From: Bryobacterales bacterium
GTDB taxonomy: Bacteria > Acidobacteriota > Terriglobia > Bryobacterales > Bryobacteraceae
Assembly: GCA_003132865.1 (NCBI GenBank)
Contig: PKYZ01000831.1
Span: 28,756 to 33,944 of the forward strand
DNA: 5,189 bases
Reading direction: 5' to 3'
Below are positions 1-5,189 of this stretch, piece by piece. Below the pieces are notes generated by a model. It saw only the letters and a list, made by a program, of their open reading frames with translations, did no database searches and was not told where the DNA came from. Each line of letters starts with the position of its first letter. The stretch's first letter is position 1. Position numbers and translations under genes: made by a program.

Positions 1-506
1 CGCAGGATGCCGATGGCGCGCGCCGCATTGGCCCGCGCTTCCATCTTCGCGCCACTGCGCGCCAGAGCGCCCAGCGCGGCGATCGCGTCCGCGCGCGGCG
101 TGATGTAAGGGTCGATCACCTGGTCGTTGGTATCGGTGAAGTGGCCCTTGATGCTGGTTCCCGCACGGCGCAAGGAAGACGCGAATCCGGTCTTCAGATA
201 ACCGGGCAGATAGAAATTGACGAGGCCATCGGTGGCGCGGATCTGGATTTCGGCGTCGCTATCGCGGGTGGCTTGAATCAACGGATCGAGGCTGTATTGC
301 GTGTCGATGTCCGCAATCTGTTTGACCGCTTCCAGGCGGATTTCGAAATCGGGGTTGGTCAGCAGCGCGGCCAGTTTGGGAATGGCATCGGCGCCGCCTT
401 TTCCCATCTCACGGACGTCTTTGGGGCGCAGCGCGGCATCTTGGGCAGGGGCCGCCAGACAAAATGAGAGACACAGCAGGAGGAGGACTCCTCGATGAAA
501 GGCCAT
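1..506 (-). CDS. Exported HEAT-repeat protein, N-terminal part (cut by left window edge)
   Basis: Reading the minus strand from ATG at 506 gives 168 open codons that run off the left edge, so the C-terminus and full length are unknown. Residues 1-22 look like a Sec signal peptide: an early His-Arg, a leucine-rich core (residues 7-17), then AAPAQ with likely signal peptidase I cleavage after Ala21. No proper lipobox is seen, so a lipoprotein is unlikely. The mature part has helical HEAT/Armadillo-like repeats: residues 38-66 (AIPKLAALLTNPDFEIRLEA and following), 72-100 (DPLIQATRDSDAEIQIRATD), and a third beginning near 138 (ADAIAALGALARSGAKMEAR). Such repeats usually form protein-binding scaffolds; no catalytic motif is visible. 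The start lies 16 bases after the mqnD stop on the same strand, which suggests cotranscription. Only a weak purine stretch (AGAAG) precedes the ATG. The HEAT call is fairly secure; the specific role is unknown. Confidence 0.8.
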   Translation of the reverse strand, partial: MAFHRGVLLLLCLSFCLAAPAQDAALRPKDVREMGKGGADAIPKLAALLTNPDFEIRLEAVKQIADIDTQYSLDPLIQATRDSDAEIQIRATDGLVNFYLPGYLKTGFASSLRRAGTSIKGHFTDTNDQVIDPYITPRADAIAALGALARSGAKMEARANAARAIGIL

Positions 507-522
507 GCTTCTAATGTAGCAA

Positions 523-1383
523 TCAGCGGACGAACTCGACCTGCACGCGCCGCGGAATGAGACCCGCTTCATGGCCCAGATCGAGCAGCTTCTGCACCGC
601 CGCGGGTACGATATCGCCGGCGTCCAGGGTGAAGTGATTCACGTACATGCCGATGAACTTCTCCGCCAGGCTGGTCTCCATATCGCGCGCGAACTGCAAC
701 GCGTAGCTGAGCGCCTCATCGCGATTGTCGAGCGCGTATTGAATGCTCTCGCGCATCAGACGGCAGCACTCGCTTTGGATGTCGCCCGGCAACGTGCGCA
801 GCAGAGCGTTGCCTCCCAACGGCAGCGGCAACCCGTATTTGCTCTTCCACCACCGGCCCAGGTCCAGCACGCGGTGGAATCCTTCGCGATCGTAGGTCAA
901 CTGCCCTTCATGAATGATCAGGCCTGCTTCCACGGAGTGCTCGCGGACGGCGTGCATGATTTTTTCGAAAGGCGTTACCACGGCTTCGAAATCCGGCTGG
1001 AACAATTTCAGTGCCAAGTAGGCGGTGGTGAGCTTGCCGGGCACCGCGATGCGCTTGCCGGCCAATTCTTCCGGTTCGATAGGGCGCGCCGCCACGAGCA
1101 TGGGACCGTACCCATCGCCGATCGAGGAGCCGCTGGCCATCAGCACATATTTATCGGCCACGTACGGATACGCGTGATAGGAAATTGCGGAGAGGTCGTA
1201 CAAGCCCTCGACCGCTTTGCGATTCAGCGATTCGATGTCCTCCAGGATATGGCGAAAGGTCACTTTGGGGGAGCGGACTTTCTTGGTGGCCAGCGCATAG
1301 AACATGAATGCGTCGTCGGAATCGGGACTGTGGGCGGCGACGATTTCACGGGGAAGAGGTGTCATATCGCAGGAGGAGTACAT
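523..1383 (-). CDS. mqnD: 1,4-dihydroxy-6-naphthoate synthase (MqnD-type, futalosine pathway)
   Basis: This 286-residue protein belongs to the MqnA/MqnD periplasmic-binding-protein-like fold family. It should be a cytoplasmic enzyme that converts cyclic dehypoxanthinyl futalosine to 1,4-dihydroxy-6-naphthoate in the futalosine route to menaquinone. Signature stretches are AHSPDSDDAFMFYAL (17-31), the substrate-pocket segment SAISYHAYPYVADKY (65-79), GDGYGP (89-94), RIAVPGKLTTAYL (111-123), GLIIHEGQLTY (154-164) and GLPLPLGGNALLR (184-196). His158 in IIHE corresponds to the catalytic histidine known in MqnD enzymes. The length matches the family and no signal peptide is present. The AHSPDSDD form resembles the MqnD clade of epsilonproteobacteria. 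The start is unsure: ATG 1383 or ATG 1365 (giving 280 residues and beginning nearer the conserved core); neither has a good ribosome site. A chorismate dehydratase (MqnA) or solute-binding paralogue is less likely given the TTA and IIHE motifs. The HEAT-repeat gene follows 16 bases downstream. Confidence 0.87.
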   Translation of the reverse strand: MYSSCDMTPLPREIVAAHSPDSDDAFMFYALATKKVRSPKVTFRHILEDIESLNRKAVEGLYDLSAISYHAYPYVADKYVLMASGSSIGDGYGPMLVAARPIEPEELAGKRIAVPGKLTTAYLALKLFQPDFEAVVTPFEKIMHAVREHSVEAGLIIHEGQLTYDREGFHRVLDLGRWWKSKYGLPLPLGGNALLRTLPGDIQSECCRLMRESIQYALDNRDEALSYALQFARDMETSLAEKFIGMYVNHFTLDAGDIVPAAVQKLLDLGHEAGLIPRRVQVEFVR

Positions 1384-1496
1384 CTCAGTTTACACGGGAT
1401 GCAGCAGGAAAGGGTGGGGAAAGGTACTGGAAGAAACGAAAAGGGCGGTCTATCCGCGGATCGTAGACTGAAGATCTCGTTGCCGGCCATCTGATT

Positions 1497-1528
1497 TGCG
1501 CTACAAGCGCAGCGCCTAGTTGGGCGCT
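1497..1528. promoter_or_regulatory. Two adjacent GCGC hairpins upstream of mqnD
   Basis: TGCGCT (1497-1502), loop ACA, AGCGCA (1506-1511) forms a perfect 6-bp stem. It is followed directly by AGCGCC (1511-1516), loop TAGTTG, GGCGCT (1523-1528), a second perfect 6-bp stem sharing base 1511. AGCGC is therefore present twice in tandem and twice inverted within 32 bases. No T-run follows on either strand, so a simple intrinsic terminator is unlikely. It could be a dimeric regulator operator or a structured leader, lying about 115 bases upstream of mqnD. The symmetry is directly visible; the role is inferred. Confidence 0.35.
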
Positions 1529-1653
1529 AATCCGGCCGTTCGAGAATTCCTCGTACTGCCTGCCTACTGCCCGGGGTGACGACCGCCCCTATTCTGGCCC
1601 GGTTCTATTGGCACCTCCTTGCCGGCATCAGCAGAAGCCGGCCACTCGGTGTA

Positions 1654-1673
1654 CTCTGCGTTTCCTCTGCGTT
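1654..1673. repeat. CTCTGCGTT direct repeat, likely a copy of a dispersed intergenic repeat
   Basis: CTCTGCGTT occurs at 1654-1662 and again at 1665-1673, separated by two bases, giving an 11-base period. On the other strand it reads AACGCAGAGGAAACGCAGAG. This resembles the CGCAGAG-type short repeats I remember between genes in acidobacteria and several other phyla. Flanking bases CGGTGTA (1647-1653) also fit that pattern. Its presence argues that coding has not started here. The tandem pair is visible; the dispersed nature cannot be tested in one window. Confidence 0.5.
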
Positions 1674-1702
1674 GGAATCATCACCGGCTGATTCCATATA
1701 TA
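1672..1702 (+). promoter_or_regulatory. Possible sigma70-like promoter of the small unknown gene
   Basis: TTGGAA (1672-1677) resembles a -35 box and TATATA (1697-1702) a -10 box, with a 19-base spacer that is longer than ideal. The AT-rich -10 stands out in a GC-rich gap. A transcript would start near 1709, downstream of ATG 1619 and upstream of the GTG at 1760, in agreement with the shorter gene model. Weak evidence only. Confidence 0.3.
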
Positions 1703-1759
1703 GTGTCACTCCAAAACCCGCGCTTGTCAAGAGGACTGAAGTACCTGGATAATCGAAGG

Positions 1760-2164
1760 GTGTTCGATCGCTGGCTTTCACGCAAACCGCAGCCGCTGAC
1801 CGGCGCGCCGGCAATCCGCCGCCAGAAAACCTATTCCGGACAAAGCGGTTATGTTTATCAGTATTACTATGAAGGCCACCGGCCTTATAAACGCGACCGC
1901 AACAGCGGGACCGAGCATGTCTTCGACGTCTCCGCGGACCGCAAGACGTCGATCGCGGTTTCCGTTCTGGTGAGCGACGCCGCGGTGGAGGATTGGGAGA
2001 GCCGCCACGGCCGTACGCTGTACGCGAGCGAGCGCTACGCCATCGCCAAGATGGCGCTGTTCCAGGCGTTCGACGAGCGTACCAACCCCGCCGCCATGAG
2101 CGCGGACGTGCACGTGCGCGCGGCCGATGTGGAGGCTATTTTGATTACGCTGGGGATTGAGTAG
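1760..2164 (+). CDS. Small protein of unknown function, possibly conserved in acidobacteria
   Basis: I do not recognise a named family. From GTG 1760 the protein has 134 residues and is soluble, with no signal peptide or membrane segment. Residues 25-40 are aromatic and unusual (TYSGQSGYVYQYYYEG), followed by a basic RPYKRDR patch (41-47). Then comes a likely beta-strand region, TEHVFDVSADRKTSIAVSVL (51-70), and a helical C-terminus with ERYAIAKMALFQAFDER (91-107) and AADVEAILITLGIE (121-134). Codon use and a smooth fold-like composition support a real gene. The start is uncertain: the frame is open upstream to ATG 1619, with GTG 1703 and TTG 1724 also possible. I prefer GTG 1760 because the upstream frame crosses a repeat and a possible promoter, and because I vaguely recall similar proteins starting near VFDRWL. 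The GAAGG next to the GTG is too close to be a good ribosome site. It converges with the flavoprotein gene. Confidence 0.6.
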   Translation: MFDRWLSRKPQPLTGAPAIRRQKTYSGQSGYVYQYYYEGHRPYKRDRNSGTEHVFDVSADRKTSIAVSVLVSDAAVEDWESRHGRTLYASERYAIAKMALFQAFDERTNPAAMSADVHVRAADVEAILITLGIE

Positions 2165-2166
2165 GC

Positions 2167-2222
2167 GCGACACAGCGACGCGGCGACGCGGGGAGACGGG
2201 GACACGGCGACGCGAGGGGGCG
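2167..2222. repeat. Degenerate 8-base tandem repeat filling a convergent gap
   Basis: Seven consecutive 8-base units can be read without gaps: GCGACACA, GCGACGCG, GCGACGCG, GGGAGACG, GGGACACG, GCGACGCG, AGGGGGCG (2167-2222). Three units are identical and the others differ at a few positions; the last is the weakest. The array starts three bases after the small gene's stop and ends two bases before the end of the flavoprotein stop codon, so it occupies essentially the whole gap. It resembles the GGGGACACGG-type short tandem repeats I recall from cyanobacteria and acidobacteria. Function is unknown. Confidence 0.75.
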
Positions 2223-2224
2223 AT

Positions 2225-3865
2225 TCACTTTCCGATGCATTGTCCGGCCAGGCGGCCGGAGAGGACGCAGCCGCCCAGGAAGGTGCCTTCCAGCGATCCT
2301 TTGCCGTGAATGCCTCCGCCGCCGAAGCCCGCCGCTTCGCCCACGGCGTACAAGCCCGGAATCGGTTGCCCATCGGCGGCGCGCAGCACACGGCACTGCA
2401 AGTCGGTCTGGATTCCGCCCAGGCTTTTGCGGCTCAAAATGAACTCGCGAATCGCGATCAGCGGGCGCGCTTTGGGATCGAGGATCTTCTGGAACTTGCA
2501 CGTGCGCACGCGGTCGCCGCGATACTGCCGCGCGTTGGCGATCCGCCGCAGTTGGTCGTCGTTGGAGTAAGCCGGGCCGCGGTCGAGCATATCGTCCCAC
2601 GAGCGCACGGTTGCCTCCATCCGCTCGCGATCGATCTTGAGGCCGTAGAGACTCTTCCGATTCATGCGCTCCATCAGTTCGTCGAGATGGTCCGCCACTA
2701 CGATGTCGTCCGGGCAGTCGCGGATCAGGCGGCTCACCAGATCCTTGTTGCCGAACAGCAGGCTGGCCGCCAAGCCCAGCCTCTTCTTGTAACGGAACGC
2801 AGTCATGTAATCGCAGCCCGAGACCGCCAGCTCTTTGATCGCGATTTTCCAGTTCATCACTTGCCAGGAATACTTGCCCGGCTGCGCGAGAACGCTCGAT
2901 ACCAGATGCCGCGTATCGGCATAAACCGGCATGGGGCCGGGATTCATAATGCGCTCGCCGCGCGCGTTCAACCACAGCGCCGAGCGGGGCGGCACCAGAC
3001 TCAAGCCGTCGTGGGGGCGGCGTTTGGCGGGGTGATGCACGCCCGCGGCGTAATGCCAATGGAGGTCGAGATGCGTCACGGCGCCGCCCAGTTCCGCAAC
3101 GCCGCGGTGCAGCAGGCCGTCGCCGTAGCGGTGCGCACCATTGAGCAGTTCTTCGGGCGGATCTCCCCAGGGCCGATACCAGTTGGCGCGCACGCAACTG
3201 AGATCGCCGCCGCACACGCCGCCGGATGCGATGACGACGTGCTCGGCGCCGACCATCACGTCGCTCGCATCATCCATCTTGGGGCCCATTTTGCGGCCGA
3301 GAATGCCAGTGGCGCGCCCGCCGGTCATCTCGATGGCGGAGACTTCGGTATCGAAGAGCAGCTCCAGATTCGCGCGTTGCGGGTGCGACTCCAGCGCGTC
3401 CAGCAGACGGTGGATGATTTCGTAGCCGGTGCCCCAGACGATGTGCCACCGCGGCACGGTATTGCCCGGCGCGTAGAGGCCGCGCTCGGGCCAGTTCACC
3501 AGCGGCAAAAAGGTAATCTTCTTTCGATCCAGGAATTCGAAGATGTATTCGCGGGAGTTCTCGCAGTAGAAGCGGCCCCAGGCGCGCGGCCAGTCGTCCG
3601 CCGGATCGTAATCGGCCACGCTTTGCCAGTCGCGCCAGGCGAGGGCGGGCGAATCGTGGATGCGCAGCCGTTTTTGATGCGGCGTGCCGATCATGTGCAC
3701 GCCGCCGAAGGATTCTTTGGCGAGCCCGCCGAAGTTTTCGCGCCGGTCTTTATCGATCAGCAGGACGCGCCGGCCGCGGCCGAGCAGTTCGTACGCGGCC
3801 ACAATGCCCGCCAGCCCGCCGCCGGCAATCGCGATTTCGGTTTCATAGATCCTCGCGCCGTCCAT
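2225..3865 (-). CDS. FAD-binding dehydrogenase (fumarate reductase/ketosteroid dehydrogenase-like flavoprotein)
   Basis: From ATG 3865 this gives 546 residues, matching the roughly 550-residue family annotated as putative FAD-binding dehydrogenase (PRK12834 type). The N-terminus has a Rossmann FAD motif, IAIAGGGLAGIVAAYELL (11-28), with the acidic strand end LLIDKD (35-40). Family signatures follow: ESFGGVHMIGTPHQKRLRI (51-69), DSPALAWRDW (71-80), VPRWHIVWGTG (137-147), VVIASGG (210-216), SLGGIQTD (481-488), and the C-terminal FAD-binding region GLYAVGEAAGFGGGGIHGKG (504-523) then LEGTFLGGCVLSGRLAG (525-541). No Tat or Sec signal or membrane segment is seen, so it is probably cytoplasmic. It should oxidise or reduce an organic substrate with FAD; the substrate cannot be read from the sequence. 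The frame is open upstream to ATG 4015, but those 50 extra residues lie outside the family fold and overlap other features. No Shine-Dalgarno site precedes ATG 3865. Confidence 0.9.
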   Translation of the reverse strand: MDGARIYETEIAIAGGGLAGIVAAYELLGRGRRVLLIDKDRRENFGGLAKESFGGVHMIGTPHQKRLRIHDSPALAWRDWQSVADYDPADDWPRAWGRFYCENSREYIFEFLDRKKITFLPLVNWPERGLYAPGNTVPRWHIVWGTGYEIIHRLLDALESHPQRANLELLFDTEVSAIEMTGGRATGILGRKMGPKMDDASDVMVGAEHVVIASGGVCGGDLSCVRANWYRPWGDPPEELLNGAHRYGDGLLHRGVAELGGAVTHLDLHWHYAAGVHHPAKRRPHDGLSLVPPRSALWLNARGERIMNPGPMPVYADTRHLVSSVLAQPGKYSWQVMNWKIAIKELAVSGCDYMTAFRYKKRLGLAASLLFGNKDLVSRLIRDCPDDIVVADHLDELMERMNRKSLYGLKIDRERMEATVRSWDDMLDRGPAYSNDDQLRRIANARQYRGDRVRTCKFQKILDPKARPLIAIREFILSRKSLGGIQTDLQCRVLRAADGQPIPGLYAVGEAAGFGGGGIHGKGSLEGTFLGGCVLSGRLAGQCIGK

Positions 3866-3877
3866 GAACGAATGCTC

Positions 3878-3907
3878 AGTATAGCCAGACCACGCCCTGC
3901 TGGTCGA
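3878..3907 (-). promoter_or_regulatory. Possible promoter of the FAD-dehydrogenase gene
   Basis: On the minus strand TCGACC (3907-3902) is followed after 18 bases by TATACT (3883-3878), a good -10 box with a four-of-six -35 box. Transcription would start near 3871, only about six bases before ATG 3865. With no Shine-Dalgarno sequence there, the mRNA would be almost leaderless. Placement agrees with the short start and argues against the ATG 4015 start. Confidence 0.4.
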
Positions 3908-3917
3908 TGATTGGAGT

Positions 3918-4088
3918 ATGGAAGAGCGGGGGATGATGCGGCAGTGGGTCGAGACCTGGAAAGAAGTGGCACCAAAGCTCGAGGCCATTCGGCCCAACAC
4001 GAAGAGCTTGCGCATGCCGCAGGCAACTCAAGGTAGATCCAAATCCACGGCGAATAAATCAGCCGTCGCTCCAATCACCAGCGCATAG
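3918..4088 (+). pseudogene. Probable remnant of a small conserved hypothetical gene
   Basis: A plus-strand frame of 56 codons runs from ATG 3918 to TAG 4086-4088, with further ATGs at 3933 and 3936. From 3936 it reads MRQWVETWKEVAPKLEAIR, up to about 3992. This closely resembles the start of small acidobacterial hypothetical proteins that I remember opening with a W-V/I-E-T-W-K motif and continuing as an acidic, arginine-rich helix. After 3992 the frame loses that character (PNTKSLRMPQATQG) and then runs antisense through the 3' end of the propeller gene. Another frame directly after ATT 3987-3989, skipping two bases, reads AQHEELAHAAGNSR and stops at TAG 4034-4036, so a frameshift is an alternative. 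The remnant is divergent from the flavoprotein gene, with 52 bases between their starts. The reading frame is seen; the family match is from memory. Confidence 0.4.
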
Positions 4089-5189
4089 AGCGTATCATCC
4101 AAACCGATGCCGGCGAGCCGGCAGGTAACCGCATCCTTCTGAAGAGCTTCGTTGAAACTGAAGGACAATCCGCTCCTTCCGGTTGTGGGATTGAGCCGGT
4201 GGATGGGCTGGCCGGGTTCGCCCAAATCCTGGAAGAACAGTTCATCGCAGCGATAGGACCAATACGGATACCCGAGACGCCTACCTACCGGCCCCGGCAG
4301 CCATTCCTTTTGCTTCGGCCTGTAGAAGAATATCCGCGTGTCTGAGGAGCTGATTGCGGCAATCCATCGGCCGTCCCGCGACCAAGCTGGGGTGTGAAAA
4401 CCCTTCGAGCCTGGCAAGAGATTCGTTTTCCCGGTGGCGACGTCAATCAGATACAGGTAATCAGGCGCCTCTGTGGGTGGGGCGCTCATGTCCAATATAA
4501 TTTGCTTTCCATCCGGACTCCAGTCTGCTACACCAGCTACAAGATCCAGCGGCCCGAGTGCTCTCGGAGGCGAGGAACCTCGGGCCGCAACCACCCGCAA
4601 ATGGCGCATTACGTTGGGCTGGGTGTCAAGGAAGAGGAGTTGCGTGCCATCCGGAGACCACCTTGGTTCCAGGGCGACCATGGGCGTGGGAGTTAGCTGA
4701 AGGCAATCCGTGCCGTCCGCAGCGCAGCGCCAAAGCGCGCCATCGACAGCCGAGCTATATGCGACCCATCTTCCGTCTCGGGAGAAATGCAGGTTTCCAG
4801 CCGAGGGAAATACCGACGCAGTGTAGAGTGAATGGGAATCGGAGGAGAGCCGGTGGAGTTTCTCGTCGGGCCAGTATCCGACGGAAATCAGCCTGGAACC
4901 GTTCCGTCCCAGGCCCGCGACAGTCTCCGTCTCCTCCGCTCCGGTGGACACAAGGAAAGGGTGGGGCGAAGACCGCCTGAAGAAACTCCGCCATTCGCGA
5001 GTCATCCATAGCTTCTGGCGGGGGAAGGATCCCCGCAAGAAGGCAAAGTATTTGCCACCGGCGAGCCAGAATCCCACGGAAGTGTCCGTAAGCTTTTCGT
5101 CTCCAGGAAACACCTGTTGGAGATGAGATCCGTCAGCCCCAACCTCCCACAGGGAATGCACCTGCAAGACGGGATCCCAGTTGCTGAAT
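4028..5189 (-). CDS. PD40/TolB-like beta-propeller protein, C-terminal part (5' end beyond right edge)
   Basis: The frame is open to the right edge. The first in-window start, TTG at 5167, is not a believable start, because in-frame codons before it (FSNWDPVL) continue the family pattern. Numbering from that TTG, 379 residues are seen, with repeated PD40 blade motifs: LHFSRDGRWVAYSS (126-139), PRWSPDGTQLLFLD (168-181), ADWSPDGKQIILDM (214-227) and PAWSRDGRWIAAIS (260-273). Earlier signatures are SLWEVGADGSHLQQVFPG (5-22) and REWRSFFRRSS (57-67). The ending, LAGIGLDDTLYALVIGATAD then LFAVDLDLP, resembles the usual C-terminus of large acidobacterial proteins in which a winged-helix (OmpR/CadC-type) DNA-binding domain precedes a PD40 propeller. 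That N-terminal domain would lie outside the window, so a regulator role is inferred. The propeller probably mediates binding. The third glycine-type blade near 31-46 (VGFWLAGGKYFAFLRG) is degenerate compared with the usual WTPDGKYFVF. Confidence 0.8.
   Translation of the reverse strand, partial: FSNWDPVLQVHSLWEVGADGSHLQQVFPGDEKLTDTSVGFWLAGGKYFAFLRGSFPRQKLWMTREWRSFFRRSSPHPFLVSTGAEETETVAGLGRNGSRLISVGYWPDEKLHRLSSDSHSLYTASVFPSAGNLHFSRDGRWVAYSSAVDGALWRCAADGTDCLQLTPTPMVALEPRWSPDGTQLLFLDTQPNVMRHLRVVAARGSSPPRALGPLDLVAGVADWSPDGKQIILDMSAPPTEAPDYLYLIDVATGKTNLLPGSKGFHTPAWSRDGRWIAAISSSDTRIFFYRPKQKEWLPGPVGRRLGYPYWSYRCDELFFQDLGEPGQPIHRLNPTTGRSGLSFSFNEALQKDAVTCRLAGIGLDDTLYALVIGATADLFAVDLDLP

Larger units (their letters stand above)
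1384..1759. other. Divergent intergenic region between mqnD and the small unknown gene
   Basis: About 375 bases with no convincing gene. It should contain the promoters of both flanking genes. What can be seen: a purine-rich stretch near 1405-1440, two adjacent hairpins (1497-1528), a GCCGGC pair that could form a hairpin (1621-1642), a CTCTGCGTT direct repeat (1654-1673) and a possible plus-strand promoter (1672-1702). I found no clear sigma70-like promoter for mqnD on the minus strand; TACGAT near 1461-1466 lacks a matching -35. The plus reading frame stays open back to ATG 1619, but it crosses the repeat, so I treat that part as non-coding. Confidence 0.6.

Noticed and set aside
1406..1419. 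AGGAAAGGGTGGGG, repeated exactly at 4953-4966
   Set aside because: A 14-base purine-rich match between a gap and the inside of the propeller gene, with no shared flanks; probably coincidence in G-rich sequence.
571..1494. Long plus-strand open frame (307 codons) opposite mqnD
   Set aside because: It is antisense to a well-supported mqnD gene in high-GC DNA, and its product has no recognisable domain and a shadow-like His/Arg/Gln-rich composition.
1621..1642. GCCGGC pair as a terminator hairpin
   Set aside because: Each arm is itself palindromic, the loop is ten bases, and no T-run follows; GCCGGC is common in this GC-rich DNA.
1619..1759. N-terminal extension of the small unknown protein to ATG 1619
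   Set aside because: It crosses the CTCTGCGTT repeat and a possible promoter, and has low-complexity character unlike the rest. It cannot be fully excluded.
2145..3215. Minus-strand 356-codon frame overlapping the flavoprotein gene
   Set aside because: It is an arginine-rich out-of-phase reading of the same strand with no domain features.
2240..3910. Plus-strand open frame of 556 codons opposite the flavoprotein gene
   Set aside because: The minus strand carries clear FAD-binding motifs over the same span; the plus product is an Ala/His/Arg/Gln-rich mirror typical of GC-rich antisense frames.
3866..4015. N-terminal extension of the flavoprotein to ATG 4015
   Set aside because: The extra 50 residues precede the Rossmann motif, lack family resemblance, are not a signal peptide, and overlap a good -10 box and the divergent remnant.
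4394..4980. Plus-strand frames opposite the propeller gene
   Set aside because: They are short, antisense to clear PD40 repeats, and have no recognisable domain.

Overview
The window is GC-rich, chromosome-like DNA. It most resembles an acidobacterium of the Solibacter/Bryobacter type. Three things point there: the C-terminal part of a PD40 beta-propeller protein of the kind fused to winged-helix regulators in those genomes, a futalosine-pathway menaquinone enzyme, and short G/C-rich repeats between genes. This assignment comes from remembered family patterns, not from a search. No tRNA, rRNA, CRISPR array, insertion sequence or phage gene was seen.

Layout, left to right. At the left edge, on the minus strand, lies the N-terminal 168 codons of an exported HEAT-repeat protein (1-506), cut by the window end. 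Sixteen bases upstream of it is a complete mqnD-like gene (523-1383, minus), so the two probably share a transcript. A gap of about 375 bases (1384-1759) separates mqnD from a divergent small gene of unknown function (about 1760-2164, plus). The gap holds two adjacent hairpins, a CTCTGCGTT-type repeat and a possible promoter. The small gene converges with a FAD-binding dehydrogenase gene (2225-3865, minus), and the 60-base gap between them is almost entirely a degenerate 8-base tandem repeat. Upstream of the flavoprotein is a possible promoter, then a divergent short reading frame that looks like a broken gene remnant (3918-4088, plus). The rest (4028-5189, minus) is the C-terminal part of the PD40 propeller protein, whose 5' end lies beyond the right edge.

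How the genes work together. MqnD makes 1,4-dihydroxy-6-naphthoate, a precursor of the respiratory quinone menaquinone. The flavoprotein is a redox enzyme of unknown substrate from the fumarate reductase/ketosteroid dehydrogenase superfamily, and nothing here links it directly to MqnD. The window looks like ordinary chromosomal gene content with repeat-bearing gaps. I do not see convincing evidence of a new multi-gene system. The best leads are the octamer array, the truncated small gene, the unknown small conserved-looking protein and the mqnD/HEAT pairing.
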